A DNA stretch of 64,000 nt from assembly GCF_003425685.1 (NCBI RefSeq), contig NZ_QJKM01000001.1, positions 54,920-118,919 on the forward strand. The letters run 5' to 3'. This stretch comes from Rhizobium terrae. Lineage in GTDB: Bacteria > Pseudomonadota > Alphaproteobacteria > Rhizobiales > Rhizobiaceae. Position numbers and translations under genes: made by a program. This document shows positions 48,571-57,463 of the stretch, in pieces. Below the pieces are notes generated by a model. The model was not told the DNA's origin. It was given only the letters and a program-made list of their open reading frames with translations, and did no database searches. Position 1 is the first letter of the stretch. Every line of letters starts with the position of its first letter.

Positions 48571-49655
48571 GCCCGGCCTCCCATGCTTTCGAAACCTGCA
48601 GCGGCAGGCTGCTTGTCGAAGGACGACACGATACTGTCGGCCGACAGCAGGATCGTGTCTTCCAGCGGTTCCGGATTGTCCGCGTAAAACCAGCTCGTCC
48701 AGCCAAGGCGGCATTCGCCGAGCCTTGCCATGGGAATGGTTTCCGCGTCGAACGCGAATTGCAGTTCCCACTCCAACGGTTCGCGTGTCGCCATCACCAG
48801 CAGTTCGCAGAACTGGCGATGCTTGTCACCATGCGGCAGGAAAGGCTCCAGCACGGCAAAGCTCGCCCGCCCGGCACGGATGCGGAACTTGCCGAAGTCG
48901 TCGTCCAGCTCGAAACCGAGGATCGCGTCTTCGGCCAGGACATTGTTCGCCCGGCCGAGCGCCAGCCGCGATTCTTCGCCGATTGCCACTTTTCGCGGGA
49001 TGAATTCCTCGATCCGGCAGGGGATGGCAAAGAAATTGGAGAGTGTCGCGCCGACCACCTCGGACGAGTTGGAGAAAAGCGAGATCAGCCCGAGATGCGG
49101 CAGGAGCGCGGAGCGGGAAATCTCGCCGATCCGGTCGCGATCCTCGATCGGAAAACCGCAAAGCGCCAGAAAACGCTTGGACAGCGGGTCGGCGCCACCG
49201 GTCTCGTAGCGCAGATAGTAGCGGTATTTCCGCCAGATGACGTGCAGCAGCGAGATTAGTCTGTGATTGAAGAGATCGAGGAAATCCTCGACTGGTGACG
49301 GTACGGTGTCTGCTTCGATGATCCGTTCGGTGAAGGCAGCCGGCAGCGGCGAAGCCGGGCCGTAAAGACCGAAGAAATTGACCCGGATGTCGAGAAGGTC
49401 CGCTGTCGGATCATAGGCGACGGCCCTGACATCCGATGGCCCGAAGCTCAAAGAGCGGGCCGCGCGGAACCGCAGATATTCGCGCGCGGGATCGCCGAGG
49501 CTGCCGACAGGCAATGCGTCGCCGCGCCTCAGTTCCATCAGAGCAACCAGTTGGTGGAACCGGAAATGGGCAAGTTGCGAAAGATGTGCATCCCCGAGTG
49601 CGCCGGCCAATTGGCCGGCGTCCGCGTCCACCGCCATCCGCTCGATCCCACTCAT
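48567..49655 (-). CDS. tssG: T6SS baseplate wedge protein TssG (ImpH)
   Basis: The 362-residue protein has typical TssG segments: the RFRAARSLSFGPSDVRAV strand near residue 70, and NFFGLYGPASPLPAAFTERI. It forms the baseplate wedge with TssE and TssF. ATG 49655 overlaps the tssF stop by 4 bases and its own stop overlaps tagH. Confidence 0.93.
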   Translation of the reverse strand: MSGIERMAVDADAGQLAGALGDAHLSQLAHFRFHQLVALMELRRGDALPVGSLGDPAREYLRFRAARSLSFGPSDVRAVAYDPTADLLDIRVNFFGLYGPASPLPAAFTERIIEADTVPSPVEDFLDLFNHRLISLLHVIWRKYRYYLRYETGGADPLSKRFLALCGFPIEDRDRIGEISRSALLPHLGLISLFSNSSEVVGATLSNFFAIPCRIEEFIPRKVAIGEESRLALGRANNVLAEDAILGFELDDDFGKFRIRAGRASFAVLEPFLPHGDKHRQFCELLVMATREPLEWELQFAFDAETIPMARLGECRLGWTSWFYADNPEPLEDTILLSADSIVSSFDKQPAAAGFESMGGRA

Positions 49656-51400
49656 AGCGTCGCGGCCTCACCCCATTTGGCGGCCCAGCGAAACACGATG
49701 TTGGAATCGAGCCCGGTCATGGAGAACCGGTGCAGGCTGTTGATGCTCGAATAGGACTTCAGGAAATGATCGAGGATCGAGCCGAAAAGATACATTTCGC
49801 CTTCACCCCCCATCATTCCCTCGGAGACGGAAAGCGACAGTTCGAAGCTGCGCACCGGCCGGCCGCGGGTGATGACGTCGACGCTTCTTCGCTCGAAGCT
49901 CCTGAAGCTCTGCAGCAGCATGTCGCGCTGCATGGCTGCCTGTCGGTCGGTGCTGGCTCGGAAGTCATAAGAACCGACCACTGTCCGAAGCGCTTCAACG
50001 TCGACAATCGAGGAGAAATTGCGCGCCAGATTGGCGATCAAGGTCCAAAGAATATCCTCCGCCAGCGGCGGCGACACTTCGCTCAGCACCGGGGTGATGT
50101 TGGAAAATTCGAGCTTGGCAGGTGTCGATGACGTCGGCTGGTTGACGCTGCCCACTCCAAGGCGGCTGGCCAGCGCCCCATTCGAACACTTGAGCCGCAT
50201 CGATACCATTTCGGTTTCGGGCAGGCCGACCTTGCCAAGCCGGGTCACGAAGGACAAGGAATGGTCGATGCCGTTGGTGAGCACGCCCGGTTTCACCTGC
50301 GTCCGGTAATAAAGCTTCGGCCTGCCGTCCTCGGAAAGATCGTGGCGGAAGCTCTCGAACGGCTCGTAAATAATACGCCGCCCGCTGCCCTGTACCCAGC
50401 CTTCGACCGCTTCGACGGTGTGAATGCTGAAATGGTTGGAATCGCCGGCCGGCCGGACCGGATATTCCGAACGTTCGTGGGACACCGTCAGCGGCCGGCC
50501 TTCGGACTCGAACAAATTGATTGCCGGCGTCGTGTTGAGGGCGAAGAGATCGGCGCTGATGCGGGTGGATTCCGCAAAGGCCTGCGACATTTCAAAGATG
50601 AGGCTGAAACGGTCGGCTCCGGAATCGGCAAAGGCTTCGAGCCCCTTGATCCGGAGAAACATGAATTTCTCAGGGCAGGAGAAATATTCCTGCATGATAC
50701 GGAAACCGTCGAAGGCGCCTTCGGGATAGGGCAGCACTGCCTCGCCGGGCGCGAGGCCCATGGGCTCGAGGGTGAGCGCAGCCTCCGTTGGCTGTCCGTT
50801 CGGCGTAATGAACTGAACGCTGCGCAGCCGCTCCCGGAAAAACAGGTAGAGCAATCTTGCTGTGGCCGTGTCCCGGGCGCTGTTGATGAACAGGGTCAGC
50901 GGGCCGGCGGCCAGCGCCCGCAGCCCTTCGCCGCCAACCTGGCGGAACGAGAGGGTGATCCGGCTGCTGTTCTTGCGGTTTTCCAGTTCCGCGCCGGTGA
51001 TTTCGAAGGGCAGGACGCTGAGATCGAAGCTCGTCTGGAACGAAATGGCCTGGCCTTCGATTGGCCGCGATTGAACCCGCGTGCCGTGCGGCACGTCGAT
51101 CGACATGCCGCTGGCGCCTTCGGCAAAACCGAAGCGTATCATGGTGATGGGAGCGACGGGACGAAGATAATGAGGCCAGACCAGCTGCAGCAGGCTCAGC
51201 GCCAGTTCCGGCATTTCCGCGTCAAGCCGCTGGCGCAGGCGCCCGACCAGGAATGCCATGCCTTCCAGCAGGCGCTCCACGTCCGGATCGCTGGCGTCCT
51301 TGCCGAGATGGCGTGAAAGGCGCGGATTAGCCTTGGCGAACAGTGCTCCCATCTCGCGCAGATAGGAAAGCTCGTCCCGGTAATAGTTGTTGATCGCCAT
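49652..51400 (-). CDS. tssF: T6SS baseplate wedge protein TssF (ImpG)
   Basis: The 582-residue protein starts with the TssF motif YYRDELSYLREMGALFAKANPRLSRHL and contains DPDVERLLEGMAFLVGRLRQRLD. Two copies per wedge are usual. It begins 15 bases after the tssE stop and overlaps tssG by 4 bases. Confidence 0.94.
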   Translation of the reverse strand: MAINNYYRDELSYLREMGALFAKANPRLSRHLGKDASDPDVERLLEGMAFLVGRLRQRLDAEMPELALSLLQLVWPHYLRPVAPITMIRFGFAEGASGMSIDVPHGTRVQSRPIEGQAISFQTSFDLSVLPFEITGAELENRKNSSRITLSFRQVGGEGLRALAAGPLTLFINSARDTATARLLYLFFRERLRSVQFITPNGQPTEAALTLEPMGLAPGEAVLPYPEGAFDGFRIMQEYFSCPEKFMFLRIKGLEAFADSGADRFSLIFEMSQAFAESTRISADLFALNTTPAINLFESEGRPLTVSHERSEYPVRPAGDSNHFSIHTVEAVEGWVQGSGRRIIYEPFESFRHDLSEDGRPKLYYRTQVKPGVLTNGIDHSLSFVTRLGKVGLPETEMVSMRLKCSNGALASRLGVGSVNQPTSSTPAKLEFSNITPVLSEVSPPLAEDILWTLIANLARNFSSIVDVEALRTVVGSYDFRASTDRQAAMQRDMLLQSFRSFERRSVDVITRGRPVRSFELSLSVSEGMMGGEGEMYLFGSILDHFLKSYSSINSLHRFSMTGLDSNIVFRWAAKWGEAATL

Positions 51401-51415
51401 CGGTCCAACCCTCGA

Positions 51416-51826
51416 CTAGCCGTTGAACCGCATGCGCCCGTCGCTGCCCAGGACCGAGTCGAAAGCAACCCTGACGGTGCGATCATCCTCGGCCAATTCT
51501 CCATTCACATGGAATATGAACTCGAGGGGGCGCGTCTTGTCCTCAACGGGCCGCACCGCAATGTTGCGCAAGCGTGGCTCAAAATTGCGCAACTGCTTTT
51601 CGACGTCCCGGGCGATCGAAGAGATGAGGCTGCGATAATCGGTCGTCGCATTGAAGTCCGAAAGGCCGAAGTCGGGGCGGGTTTCGCAGCATCCCTTGCG
51701 ACTGTTGAGGATGACCAGAAGGTTGGCGAGAATACTGTCAAGCACGGCGGAATCGTCCCGCGGGCCGGACCTTTCGGCTCCGACGCCGTCAAGCTCCAGA
51801 CGCTGAAGCAAGCTTACCGATACCAT
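51416..51826 (-). CDS. tssE: T6SS baseplate protein TssE (gp25-like)
   Basis: The 136-residue lysozyme-like gp25 homologue contains SILANLLVILNSRKGCCETRPDFGLSD and a conserved EPRL motif (FEPRLRNIAV). It initiates sheath polymerisation on the baseplate. The gene lies 89 bases after tssC and 15 bases before tssF. Confidence 0.93.
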   Translation of the reverse strand: MVSVSLLQRLELDGVGAERSGPRDDSAVLDSILANLLVILNSRKGCCETRPDFGLSDFNATTDYRSLISSIARDVEKQLRNFEPRLRNIAVRPVEDKTRPLEFIFHVNGELAEDDRTVRVAFDSVLGSDGRMRFNG

Positions 51827-51915
51827 TGCGCTTACTCACTCTCTAAAGCCTTTGGCCGGACACGACTGTCCGGCCACTGGTCTATCTCCGCCGTCATGGC
51901 CGCGACGACCGCGCG

Positions 51916-53397
51916 TCAGGCCTTGTCGAGCTTGCCCTTGAGGGAAAGCGTGAAGTCGGCGCCCATGTATTTGAAATGCGGCTGCACCGCCATGCCGACA
52001 CTGTACCAACCGGGTTCGCCTTCAACGTCGGACACGGTGATCTGAGCCTTGCGCAGCGGCCGGCGGGAGCGCACGTCGGCGGACGGATTGTCCTGGTCCG
52101 AGACATATTGCCGGATCCAGTTGTTGAGTTCGCTTTCCAACTCGCCGCGGTTCTTCCAGCTCCCGATGTTCTCGCGCTGCAGAACCTTGATATAATGGGC
52201 GAGACGGTTGACGATCATCATGTAGGGAAGCTGGGTGCCAAGCCTGTAGTTGAGCTCGGCAGCCTTGTTTTCCGTGGTGTTGCCGAAGAATTTCGGCTTC
52301 TGGGCAGAGTTGGCGGAGAAAAACGCTGCGTTGTCGCTACCCTTTCGCATGGTCAGCGCGATGAAGCCCTGTTCGGCAAGTTCGTATTCCTTGCGGTCGG
52401 AAATCAGAACTTCCGTCGGGATCTTGGTCTGCAGCTGGCCCATGGCCTCGAAGCTGTGGACCGGCAGGTCTTCGACAGCGCCACCCGATTGCGGGCCGAT
52501 GATGTTCGGGCACCAGCGGAACTTGGCGAAACTGTCGGTCAGGCGGGTCGCAAGCGCGATCGAGGCATTGCCCCAGAGATAGTTCTCGGTTTCGCCGGCG
52601 GAGCGTTCTTCATAGTTGAAGGCCTTGACCGGGACGGTCTCGGCGCCGTAGGGCGAGCGGAGCATGAACCGCGGCATGGCGAGCGCGAAATAGCGCGAGT
52701 CTTCGCTTTCGCGGAACGCGTTCCACTTGGCGTATTTCGGGCCTTCGAAGATCGATTCCATATCCTTGAGGTTCGGAATTTCTTCGAACGTATCGACGCC
52801 GAACATAGCTGGAGCGGCACCTGCTATGACCGGCGCGTGAGCCATGGCGCCGACGCTGGCGCAATACTGGGCAAGCTTCACGTCCGGTGCGCTCGGGCTG
52901 AAGGCGTAGTTGCACACGACGGCGCCGACCGGCTGGCCGCCGAACTGCCCGTATTCTGCAGTATAGATATGCTTGTAGAGACCGGATTTCGCAACTTCCG
53001 GGCTGTCTTCGAAATCGGCCAGCAGCTCGTCCTTCGAGACATTCATGATCTCGATCTTGATGTTCTGACGGAAGTCCGTTCGGTCGACGGCGAATTTCAG
53101 ACCGCGCCAAGCCGATTCCAGCGTCCGGAACTGGTCGTTATGCAGAATTTCGTCAACCTGGGACGACAGCTTGCGGTCGATTTCCGCGATCATATGGTCG
53201 ATTGCGGCGCTGTTGACGGTGCTGTCGGCGCGGGTCGGCTTCAGTAGCTCGGCGATAAAGGCGCTGACGCCCTTGCGGGCCACGTCGTAGCCGTCGTCGC
53301 TCGGCACCAGCCGGGTTTCCTGCAGGATCTGGTCCAGCAGAGAACCCTCTGCCTGTTCAAGGACAGCCTGTTGTTGGGCAGTTTCTCTCTCAGCCAT
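51916..53397 (-). CDS. tssC: T6SS contractile sheath large subunit TssC
   Basis: The 493-residue sheath subunit contains family features such as ESAWRGLKFAVDRTDF, SAPDVKLAQYCASVGAMAHAPVIAGAAP and MVNRLAHYIKVLQRENIGSW. Together with TssB it forms the contractile tail sheath. There is one tssC here, whereas some Agrobacterium clusters carry two. AAGG lies 7 bases before ATG 53397. A sigma54-like promoter may lie just upstream at 53436-53451. Confidence 0.96.
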   Translation of the reverse strand: MAERETAQQQAVLEQAEGSLLDQILQETRLVPSDDGYDVARKGVSAFIAELLKPTRADSTVNSAAIDHMIAEIDRKLSSQVDEILHNDQFRTLESAWRGLKFAVDRTDFRQNIKIEIMNVSKDELLADFEDSPEVAKSGLYKHIYTAEYGQFGGQPVGAVVCNYAFSPSAPDVKLAQYCASVGAMAHAPVIAGAAPAMFGVDTFEEIPNLKDMESIFEGPKYAKWNAFRESEDSRYFALAMPRFMLRSPYGAETVPVKAFNYEERSAGETENYLWGNASIALATRLTDSFAKFRWCPNIIGPQSGGAVEDLPVHSFEAMGQLQTKIPTEVLISDRKEYELAEQGFIALTMRKGSDNAAFFSANSAQKPKFFGNTTENKAAELNYRLGTQLPYMMIVNRLAHYIKVLQRENIGSWKNRGELESELNNWIRQYVSDQDNPSADVRSRRPLRKAQITVSDVEGEPGWYSVGMAVQPHFKYMGADFTLSLKGKLDKA

Positions 53398-53435
53398 GAA
53401 AAAGCCTTCTTTCGAATTCGGACGCAATCATACGA

Positions 53436-53451
53436 AGCGTCGATCGTGCCG
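53436..53451 (-). promoter_or_regulatory. Candidate sigma54 promoter before tssC
   Basis: On the minus strand CGGCACG-ATCG-ACGCT matches the -24/-12 consensus (TGGCACG-N4-TTGCW) at 9 of 12 positions, with the essential GG and GC spaced 10 apart. The -12 GC lies about 39 bases before the tssC start, in the tssB-tssC gap. The cluster encodes a sigma54 activator. Evidence is motif match only. Confidence 0.35.
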
Positions 53452-53476
53452 CAGTTTCCCGAGGGATCGGAGCGAT

Positions 53477-53977
53477 TTATTTATCTTTGGAGGCCGCGGC
53501 TGTGATTTCGGCCAGCAGTTTCTCGCGGGCTTCCTCGTCACCGAGAACGCCTTGGATCGCCTTGCGGAATGCCGGGACGTTGCCGAGCGGACCCTTGAGC
53601 GCGACCAGAGCTTCCCGCAGTTCGAGCAGTTTGTTGAGCTCGGGCGTCTGGCGCACGATGGCTTCGGGCGTGAAATCGTTGAGGCTTTCCAGCTTCAGGG
53701 AGACGTTCATCTGCCCGGCATCGGCTTCTTCGGAAAGCTTGTTCTCGACGGCAATATCAAGCTGCAGATTGTGGCCCTTCATCACGTCGTTGAAGTTGTC
53801 CTTGTTGACGTTGATGAGCTCTCGGTCTTCGACCGGCGTGTCGTCGCCCTTCAGCGTATAGTCGCCGAGGAAAACCATCTTCAGAGGCAGTTCGACCTCT
53901 TCCTTGCTGTCGCCAGTTGCCGGCTTATAGCGAATGTTGACGCGCTCCTTCGGCGCCACAGACGAGTCCTTCGTCAT
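53477..53977 (-). CDS. tssB: T6SS contractile sheath small subunit TssB
   Basis: The 166-residue sheath subunit has the TssB motifs PKERVNIRYKPATG, ELPLKMVFLGDY and a conserved C-terminal helix. It co-assembles with TssC and is disassembled by ClpV. GGGGGAAA lies upstream of ATG 53977. The gap to tssC is 79 bases. Confidence 0.95.
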   Translation of the reverse strand: MTKDSSVAPKERVNIRYKPATGDSKEEVELPLKMVFLGDYTLKGDDTPVEDRELINVNKDNFNDVMKGHNLQLDIAVENKLSEEADAGQMNVSLKLESLNDFTPEAIVRQTPELNKLLELREALVALKGPLGNVPAFRKAIQGVLGDEEAREKLLAEITAAASKDK

Positions 53978-54087
53978 GTCTGATTTCCCCCGTAAAACCC
54001 CAAATGCAATTCATGAAATCCAAGCAGATAACCTATATCTGCCGCGAAAATTGCGATTGCCGGTCTGGCTGCCCTTGCCTAGACTTC

Positions 54088-54103
54088 AGCTATAATTGCG
54101 CCT
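54088..54103 (-). promoter_or_regulatory. Weak candidate sigma54 promoter before tssB
   Basis: On the minus strand AGGCGCA-ATTA-TAGCT has GG and GC 10 bases apart and matches the sigma54 consensus at 8 of 12 positions. It lies about 111 bases before tssB in the 168-base tssA-tssB gap. The AT-rich gap suggests a promoter, but the match is weak. Confidence 0.25.
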
Positions 54104-54145
54104 GTATATGTAGGTTTTATAACGGATACGATGCATTGCGCATCT

Positions 54146-55819
54146 TTATGCAATTTGCGGAGAAGTAAGTCGCACCGCCTGGACGATGTCGAGCGCGCTT
54201 AGCGTTTCTGCGATGCGTGCCTTTCGAAGCACGATCTCCCGCTCCTCAAGGTGGCGAACCGCGTTGCGGTGGGAATAGCCCCGCCACGACAAGGCAGCCA
54301 GAGCGGCGGCGAGCGGCGGCTCCCATAGGGCCAATGCCTGTTCCTCGACCATGCGTTCCAAGGCGGGAATGAGCGCGAACAGCGGCTGCAGGAGTTCGTG
54401 GCGCAAGCAGAATTCGCCGATGTCCAGCTTGGCGCAGAACCGTTCCCGGCCGCCGGGGCAGCGCTCGCCATAGTCGGAGAGCAGCTTCAATCCCGCCAGC
54501 ACTTGGCCCTGCTGGGCAAGCTGGCCGGCGGCTGCCTTTGCCTTGTCGCGTTCGGAACCCGCCGCTTGCCCATCGCCGCGGGCGACAATTTCGCTGGCGA
54601 TCCAGCTCCGGGTCTCTCCGTCGGCGAAGGGAGTGCCGTCGCTGAACGAGAGCTGTGTCAGGTCCGGTATGCGTTTCAGAAAGGCGGAAAGCTGGCCTGT
54701 AACGGTAGCACGCGCCGCGTCGTATTCGGCGCCCAGAGCCTGCATGGCGTTGGTGACCAGACGCTGCGCATCGAGGAAGAAGGGCGAAGAGGCCAATACG
54801 CTTTCGGCGGAAAGCAGCAGGCCCTGGTTGTTTCCGGCGGCTTTCAGCGCGGCAAGTTCGGCAAGCCGCGGCTTTTGCGGCGGCGGCAGTTGGGTGCGGC
54901 CGGCCTTATCGGGCGGCGCCTTCAGAATGTCGCCCCAGGCGGCGAAACGGGTCGCGAGATAGATACGCGGATCGGTGGGGGCCGACGGCCGCAGGGCGCT
55001 TGCGGCGCGCATGGCATTGGCGAACAGCGCCTGGAAGGTTCTTTCGACGCCTTCGCCGACCGGCGCCTCGGCAATTTCGACCGTAGCGACCGGCCGCTGC
55101 TGAGGCTGCGGTTGAGGCGCAGGAACAGCAGGCTGCGGCGCTTCGGCTGCCGGCGCGGCTGCGACGGGCCCGGGCGTAGGTTCCGGGTTCGGCCGTGCGG
55201 CGGCTTCTGCTTGAGCCGCGGCGGCCGCGGCCCGGGCCTCCAGCTCCGCCTTTGCCTCCCGGGCGTGGGGACGAAGCGCCCGGATCAGCGGGCCGATGGC
55301 GGCTGGATATTTGCGCATCCGCTCCGAGAGAAGTTCATCGACTGCGACCAACCGATCGTGGGCGATCAGTGCGAAGAGCTTGGCATCCCCGGAAGGCGGG
55401 GTTGCTTCCACCAGCGGCGCCAGTCTTTCCGCCATCCAGTCAAGCGCGCCGGCACGGGCCCTTTCGCGGGCGGGCGGTGGGAAAAGACCGTCCCAATGCG
55501 CTTCCACCATGCCCTGCAGGATGGTGATCCCGACAGCAAGGCCCTTGTAGCTTTCTTCGCGCTGCAGGCCGAAGATCAGCCGGGAGGCGAGCACGATGTC
55601 TTTCGAGCGGCTCTTCAGAATGTCGATCGTGTTCGTGTTGTAACGCTTCCAGTCGACGGCCGAGGGGCCTCCCGTCTCCATCTTGCGGAACTCGCTGTCC
55701 AATGCCTCGAATTCCGCTTCGTCGCGCAGGTCGCGGCCGGCGGGCGCACCGTCGATCGCAAGTCCCCCGATGGAGGCGCGCGGGTCGGTAAGCAAGGCGT
55801 CGAGATCGATTGCTGCCAT
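54146..55819 (-). CDS. tssA: T6SS cap/baseplate protein TssA (ImpA)
   Basis: The 557-residue protein has an N-terminal ImpA_N domain (including GPSAVDWKRYNTNTIDIL and later LFPPPARERARAGALDWM). A central Ala/Pro/Gln-rich linker (about residues 235-295) follows, then a long helical C-terminal region. TssA coordinates sheath and tube polymerisation. ATG 55819 is preceded by GGGGA and fits the family start; the in-frame start at 55924 adds 35 atypical residues. It is the first tss gene after the divergent regulatory block. Confidence 0.92.
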   Translation of the reverse strand: MAAIDLDALLTDPRASIGGLAIDGAPAGRDLRDEAEFEALDSEFRKMETGGPSAVDWKRYNTNTIDILKSRSKDIVLASRLIFGLQREESYKGLAVGITILQGMVEAHWDGLFPPPARERARAGALDWMAERLAPLVEATPPSGDAKLFALIAHDRLVAVDELLSERMRKYPAAIGPLIRALRPHAREAKAELEARAAAAAAQAEAAARPNPEPTPGPVAAAPAAEAPQPAVPAPQPQPQQRPVATVEIAEAPVGEGVERTFQALFANAMRAASALRPSAPTDPRIYLATRFAAWGDILKAPPDKAGRTQLPPPQKPRLAELAALKAAGNNQGLLLSAESVLASSPFFLDAQRLVTNAMQALGAEYDAARATVTGQLSAFLKRIPDLTQLSFSDGTPFADGETRSWIASEIVARGDGQAAGSERDKAKAAAGQLAQQGQVLAGLKLLSDYGERCPGGRERFCAKLDIGEFCLRHELLQPLFALIPALERMVEEQALALWEPPLAAALAALSWRGYSHRNAVRHLEEREIVLRKARIAETLSALDIVQAVRLTSPQIA

Positions 55820-56056
55820 GAAGTATCCCCGGTCATGTGAATGGCGGACTCCCAAAAGGCGGTCCGCAAGCTGAATTGTCGAAAGAAGATGGAGGCCGCT
55901 TCCGCAAAATGTGGCAATCGTCATAGTCGTGTAGTTTGAAGATCATATGAGCGATGGTTGGGCGTCGCGATTTTTCTTCTCATCGATGCTGGATATGGCG
56001 GCGCCGGATGGCGTGGTTGACCGATGGGCGCGCGGATGACGGAGGCTGTTGCGTGC

Positions 56057-56416
56057 ATGTTTGCGATTGCTGAGACGACGGAGAGGGGTGCCACGATCAT
56101 CGCCCCCACCGGAAAAATCGATACACTGACGGCGAAGGCCTTCGAGGCCGAGATGAAGAAGCGTATCGACGGGGAGACCGGCGCCTTGCTGGTCGATATG
56201 AGCGCGGTGGACTACGTCAGCAGCTTCGGCCTTCGTTCGCTGTTGATTGCCGCAAAACAGCTCGCTCCCGCCGGGCGCAAATACATTCTGTTCGGCCTCA
56301 ACCCGCAGGTGCATGAGGTCTTGCGCGTTTCGGGCTTTCTCAAGATCATCTCCGTGGTCGCAACCCGCGCGCAGGCGCTTGATCTGGTTGGTCCACCGCC
56401 TGTCGATATCGGCTAG
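56057..56416 (+). CDS. STAS-domain anti-sigma factor antagonist
   Basis: The 119-residue protein is a single STAS domain (SpoIIAA/RsbV type). It opens with ERGATIIAPTGKIDTLTA and carries the phosphorylatable serine region VDYVSSFGLRSLL, so phospho-switching is likely intact. GGAGG lies 11 bases before ATG 56057; in-frame ATGs at 56024 and 56036 have no ribosome-binding site. It lies just before an RsbW-like ATPase gene, the classical partner that binds and phosphorylates it. The block is divergent from tssA and inside the T6SS locus. Confidence 0.85.
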   Translation: MFAIAETTERGATIIAPTGKIDTLTAKAFEAEMKKRIDGETGALLVDMSAVDYVSSFGLRSLLIAAKQLAPAGRKYILFGLNPQVHEVLRVSGFLKIISVVATRAQALDLVGPPPVDIG

Positions 56417-56432
56417 GAGGCATGGCGGGATC

Positions 56433-56864
56433 ATGACCGGCGCTTCCTGCACTGTTTCGGTAAACAACAGCCTTGAGGAGCTTGTGCAGGTCCATGCGGC
56501 GCTTGAGAAATTCGCCGAAGTCTGCGGGGTAACGGCCGAGACGCGGCATGCCACCATCCTGGTAGTGGAGGAGCTGTTCGCCAATGCCGTGCGTTACGGT
56601 TACGACGAGAACGAGGCGGATACGATCGTCATTTCCGCCCGTTATCAGCACGGCACGATGCGGGTGATCATCCGCGACCAGGCCCGGCCGTTCGACGTTA
56701 CCGCGCCGCCGCGCCGGCCTGACGAGACGCTGAGCCTGGAGGAAATGGAAATCGGCGGGCTGGGGCTCTTCCTGGTCCATGAGTTCGCCCAGTCCATCAC
56801 CCAGGACCGGGAGGGCGCGACCAATGTCACGGAGATCGTCCTCAAGAATGCCGAGGTGAATTGA
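56433..56864 (+). CDS. RsbW-like anti-sigma factor / serine kinase (HATPase)
   Basis: The 143-residue GHKL ATPase has the N-box EELFANAVRYGY and glycine-rich lid motif GGLGLFLV. Such proteins bind and phosphorylate a STAS partner and sequester a sigma factor or another target. GGAGG lies 12-16 bases upstream. No sigma factor gene is adjacent, so the sequestered target is unknown and may be a T6SS component. Confidence 0.85.
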   Translation: MTGASCTVSVNNSLEELVQVHAALEKFAEVCGVTAETRHATILVVEELFANAVRYGYDENEADTIVISARYQHGTMRVIIRDQARPFDVTAPPRRPDETLSLEEMEIGGLGLFLVHEFAQSITQDREGATNVTEIVLKNAEVN

Positions 56865-56897
56865 ACCGGAGCGACGGGCGGCGGTTCTCGGAGAGGT

Positions 56898-57401
56898 TTG
56901 GATTTGCTGAGCGAGGCATCCGGCCGAACGTTGAAGTGGTGGCGTCGGATGGCAGGCGCAAGCGGGGAGATCAGGGAATTGGCCAACAACAAGCGGCGCA
57001 AGGCGATGGCGAGCCTCAGCTCCACCTGCGAGGCGATCGCCCAGGGACGGTTCGAGGACATGGAACTGCTCTTCGGCATCGTGGCGGACGAAACGCTTCC
57101 CGCGGATATCCGCGAGCTGGCGGAGACTTTCGCCGGCATGGTGGTGCAGGTCGAAGCGAGGGAATTCCACGCCAATCAGCTCATCGACGAGCTGAAGGAA
57201 ACACAGCGGCAGCTCGAAGCGGCGCAGAGCGCGCTGCGTAAGGAAAACACCGATCTGAGGCAGCGGCTGAAGAAACTCGACGTGAAATTTGACGAGGAAA
57301 AAGCCGAGCAGGAAATCCGCGAGATCGCCGACAGCGAATATTTCCGTGACCTGCAGCAGCGCGCCAAGTCGCTGCGCTCGCGTTTCAAGGAAAAATCCTG
57401 A
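56898..57401 (+). CDS. Coiled-coil protein of unknown function
   Basis: The 167-residue protein is mostly helical. A central stretch is enriched in heptads (HANQLIDELKETQRQLEAAQ to LRQRLKKLDVKFDEEKAEQE), and the C-terminus is basic. No family is recognised. A TTG at 56898 or 56904 is the likely start, with GGAGAGG upstream; no good ATG exists nearby. Lying between the RsbW-like and MinD-like genes, it could be their scaffold or cargo. Confidence 0.7.
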   Translation: MDLLSEASGRTLKWWRRMAGASGEIRELANNKRRKAMASLSSTCEAIAQGRFEDMELLFGIVADETLPADIRELAETFAGMVVQVEAREFHANQLIDELKETQRQLEAAQSALRKENTDLRQRLKKLDVKFDEEKAEQEIREIADSEYFRDLQQRAKSLRSRFKEKS

Positions 57402-57463
57402 CGCCGCAAGGGCCGGCTTTGCCCGGCGACATCCGCTTCATCTGCACTTTCATGGTAGATCAA

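Noticed and set aside
55820-56056. Sigma54 promoter before tssA or the STAS gene
   Set aside because: GG/GC pairs with 10-base spacing occur, but flanking bases match the consensus poorly.
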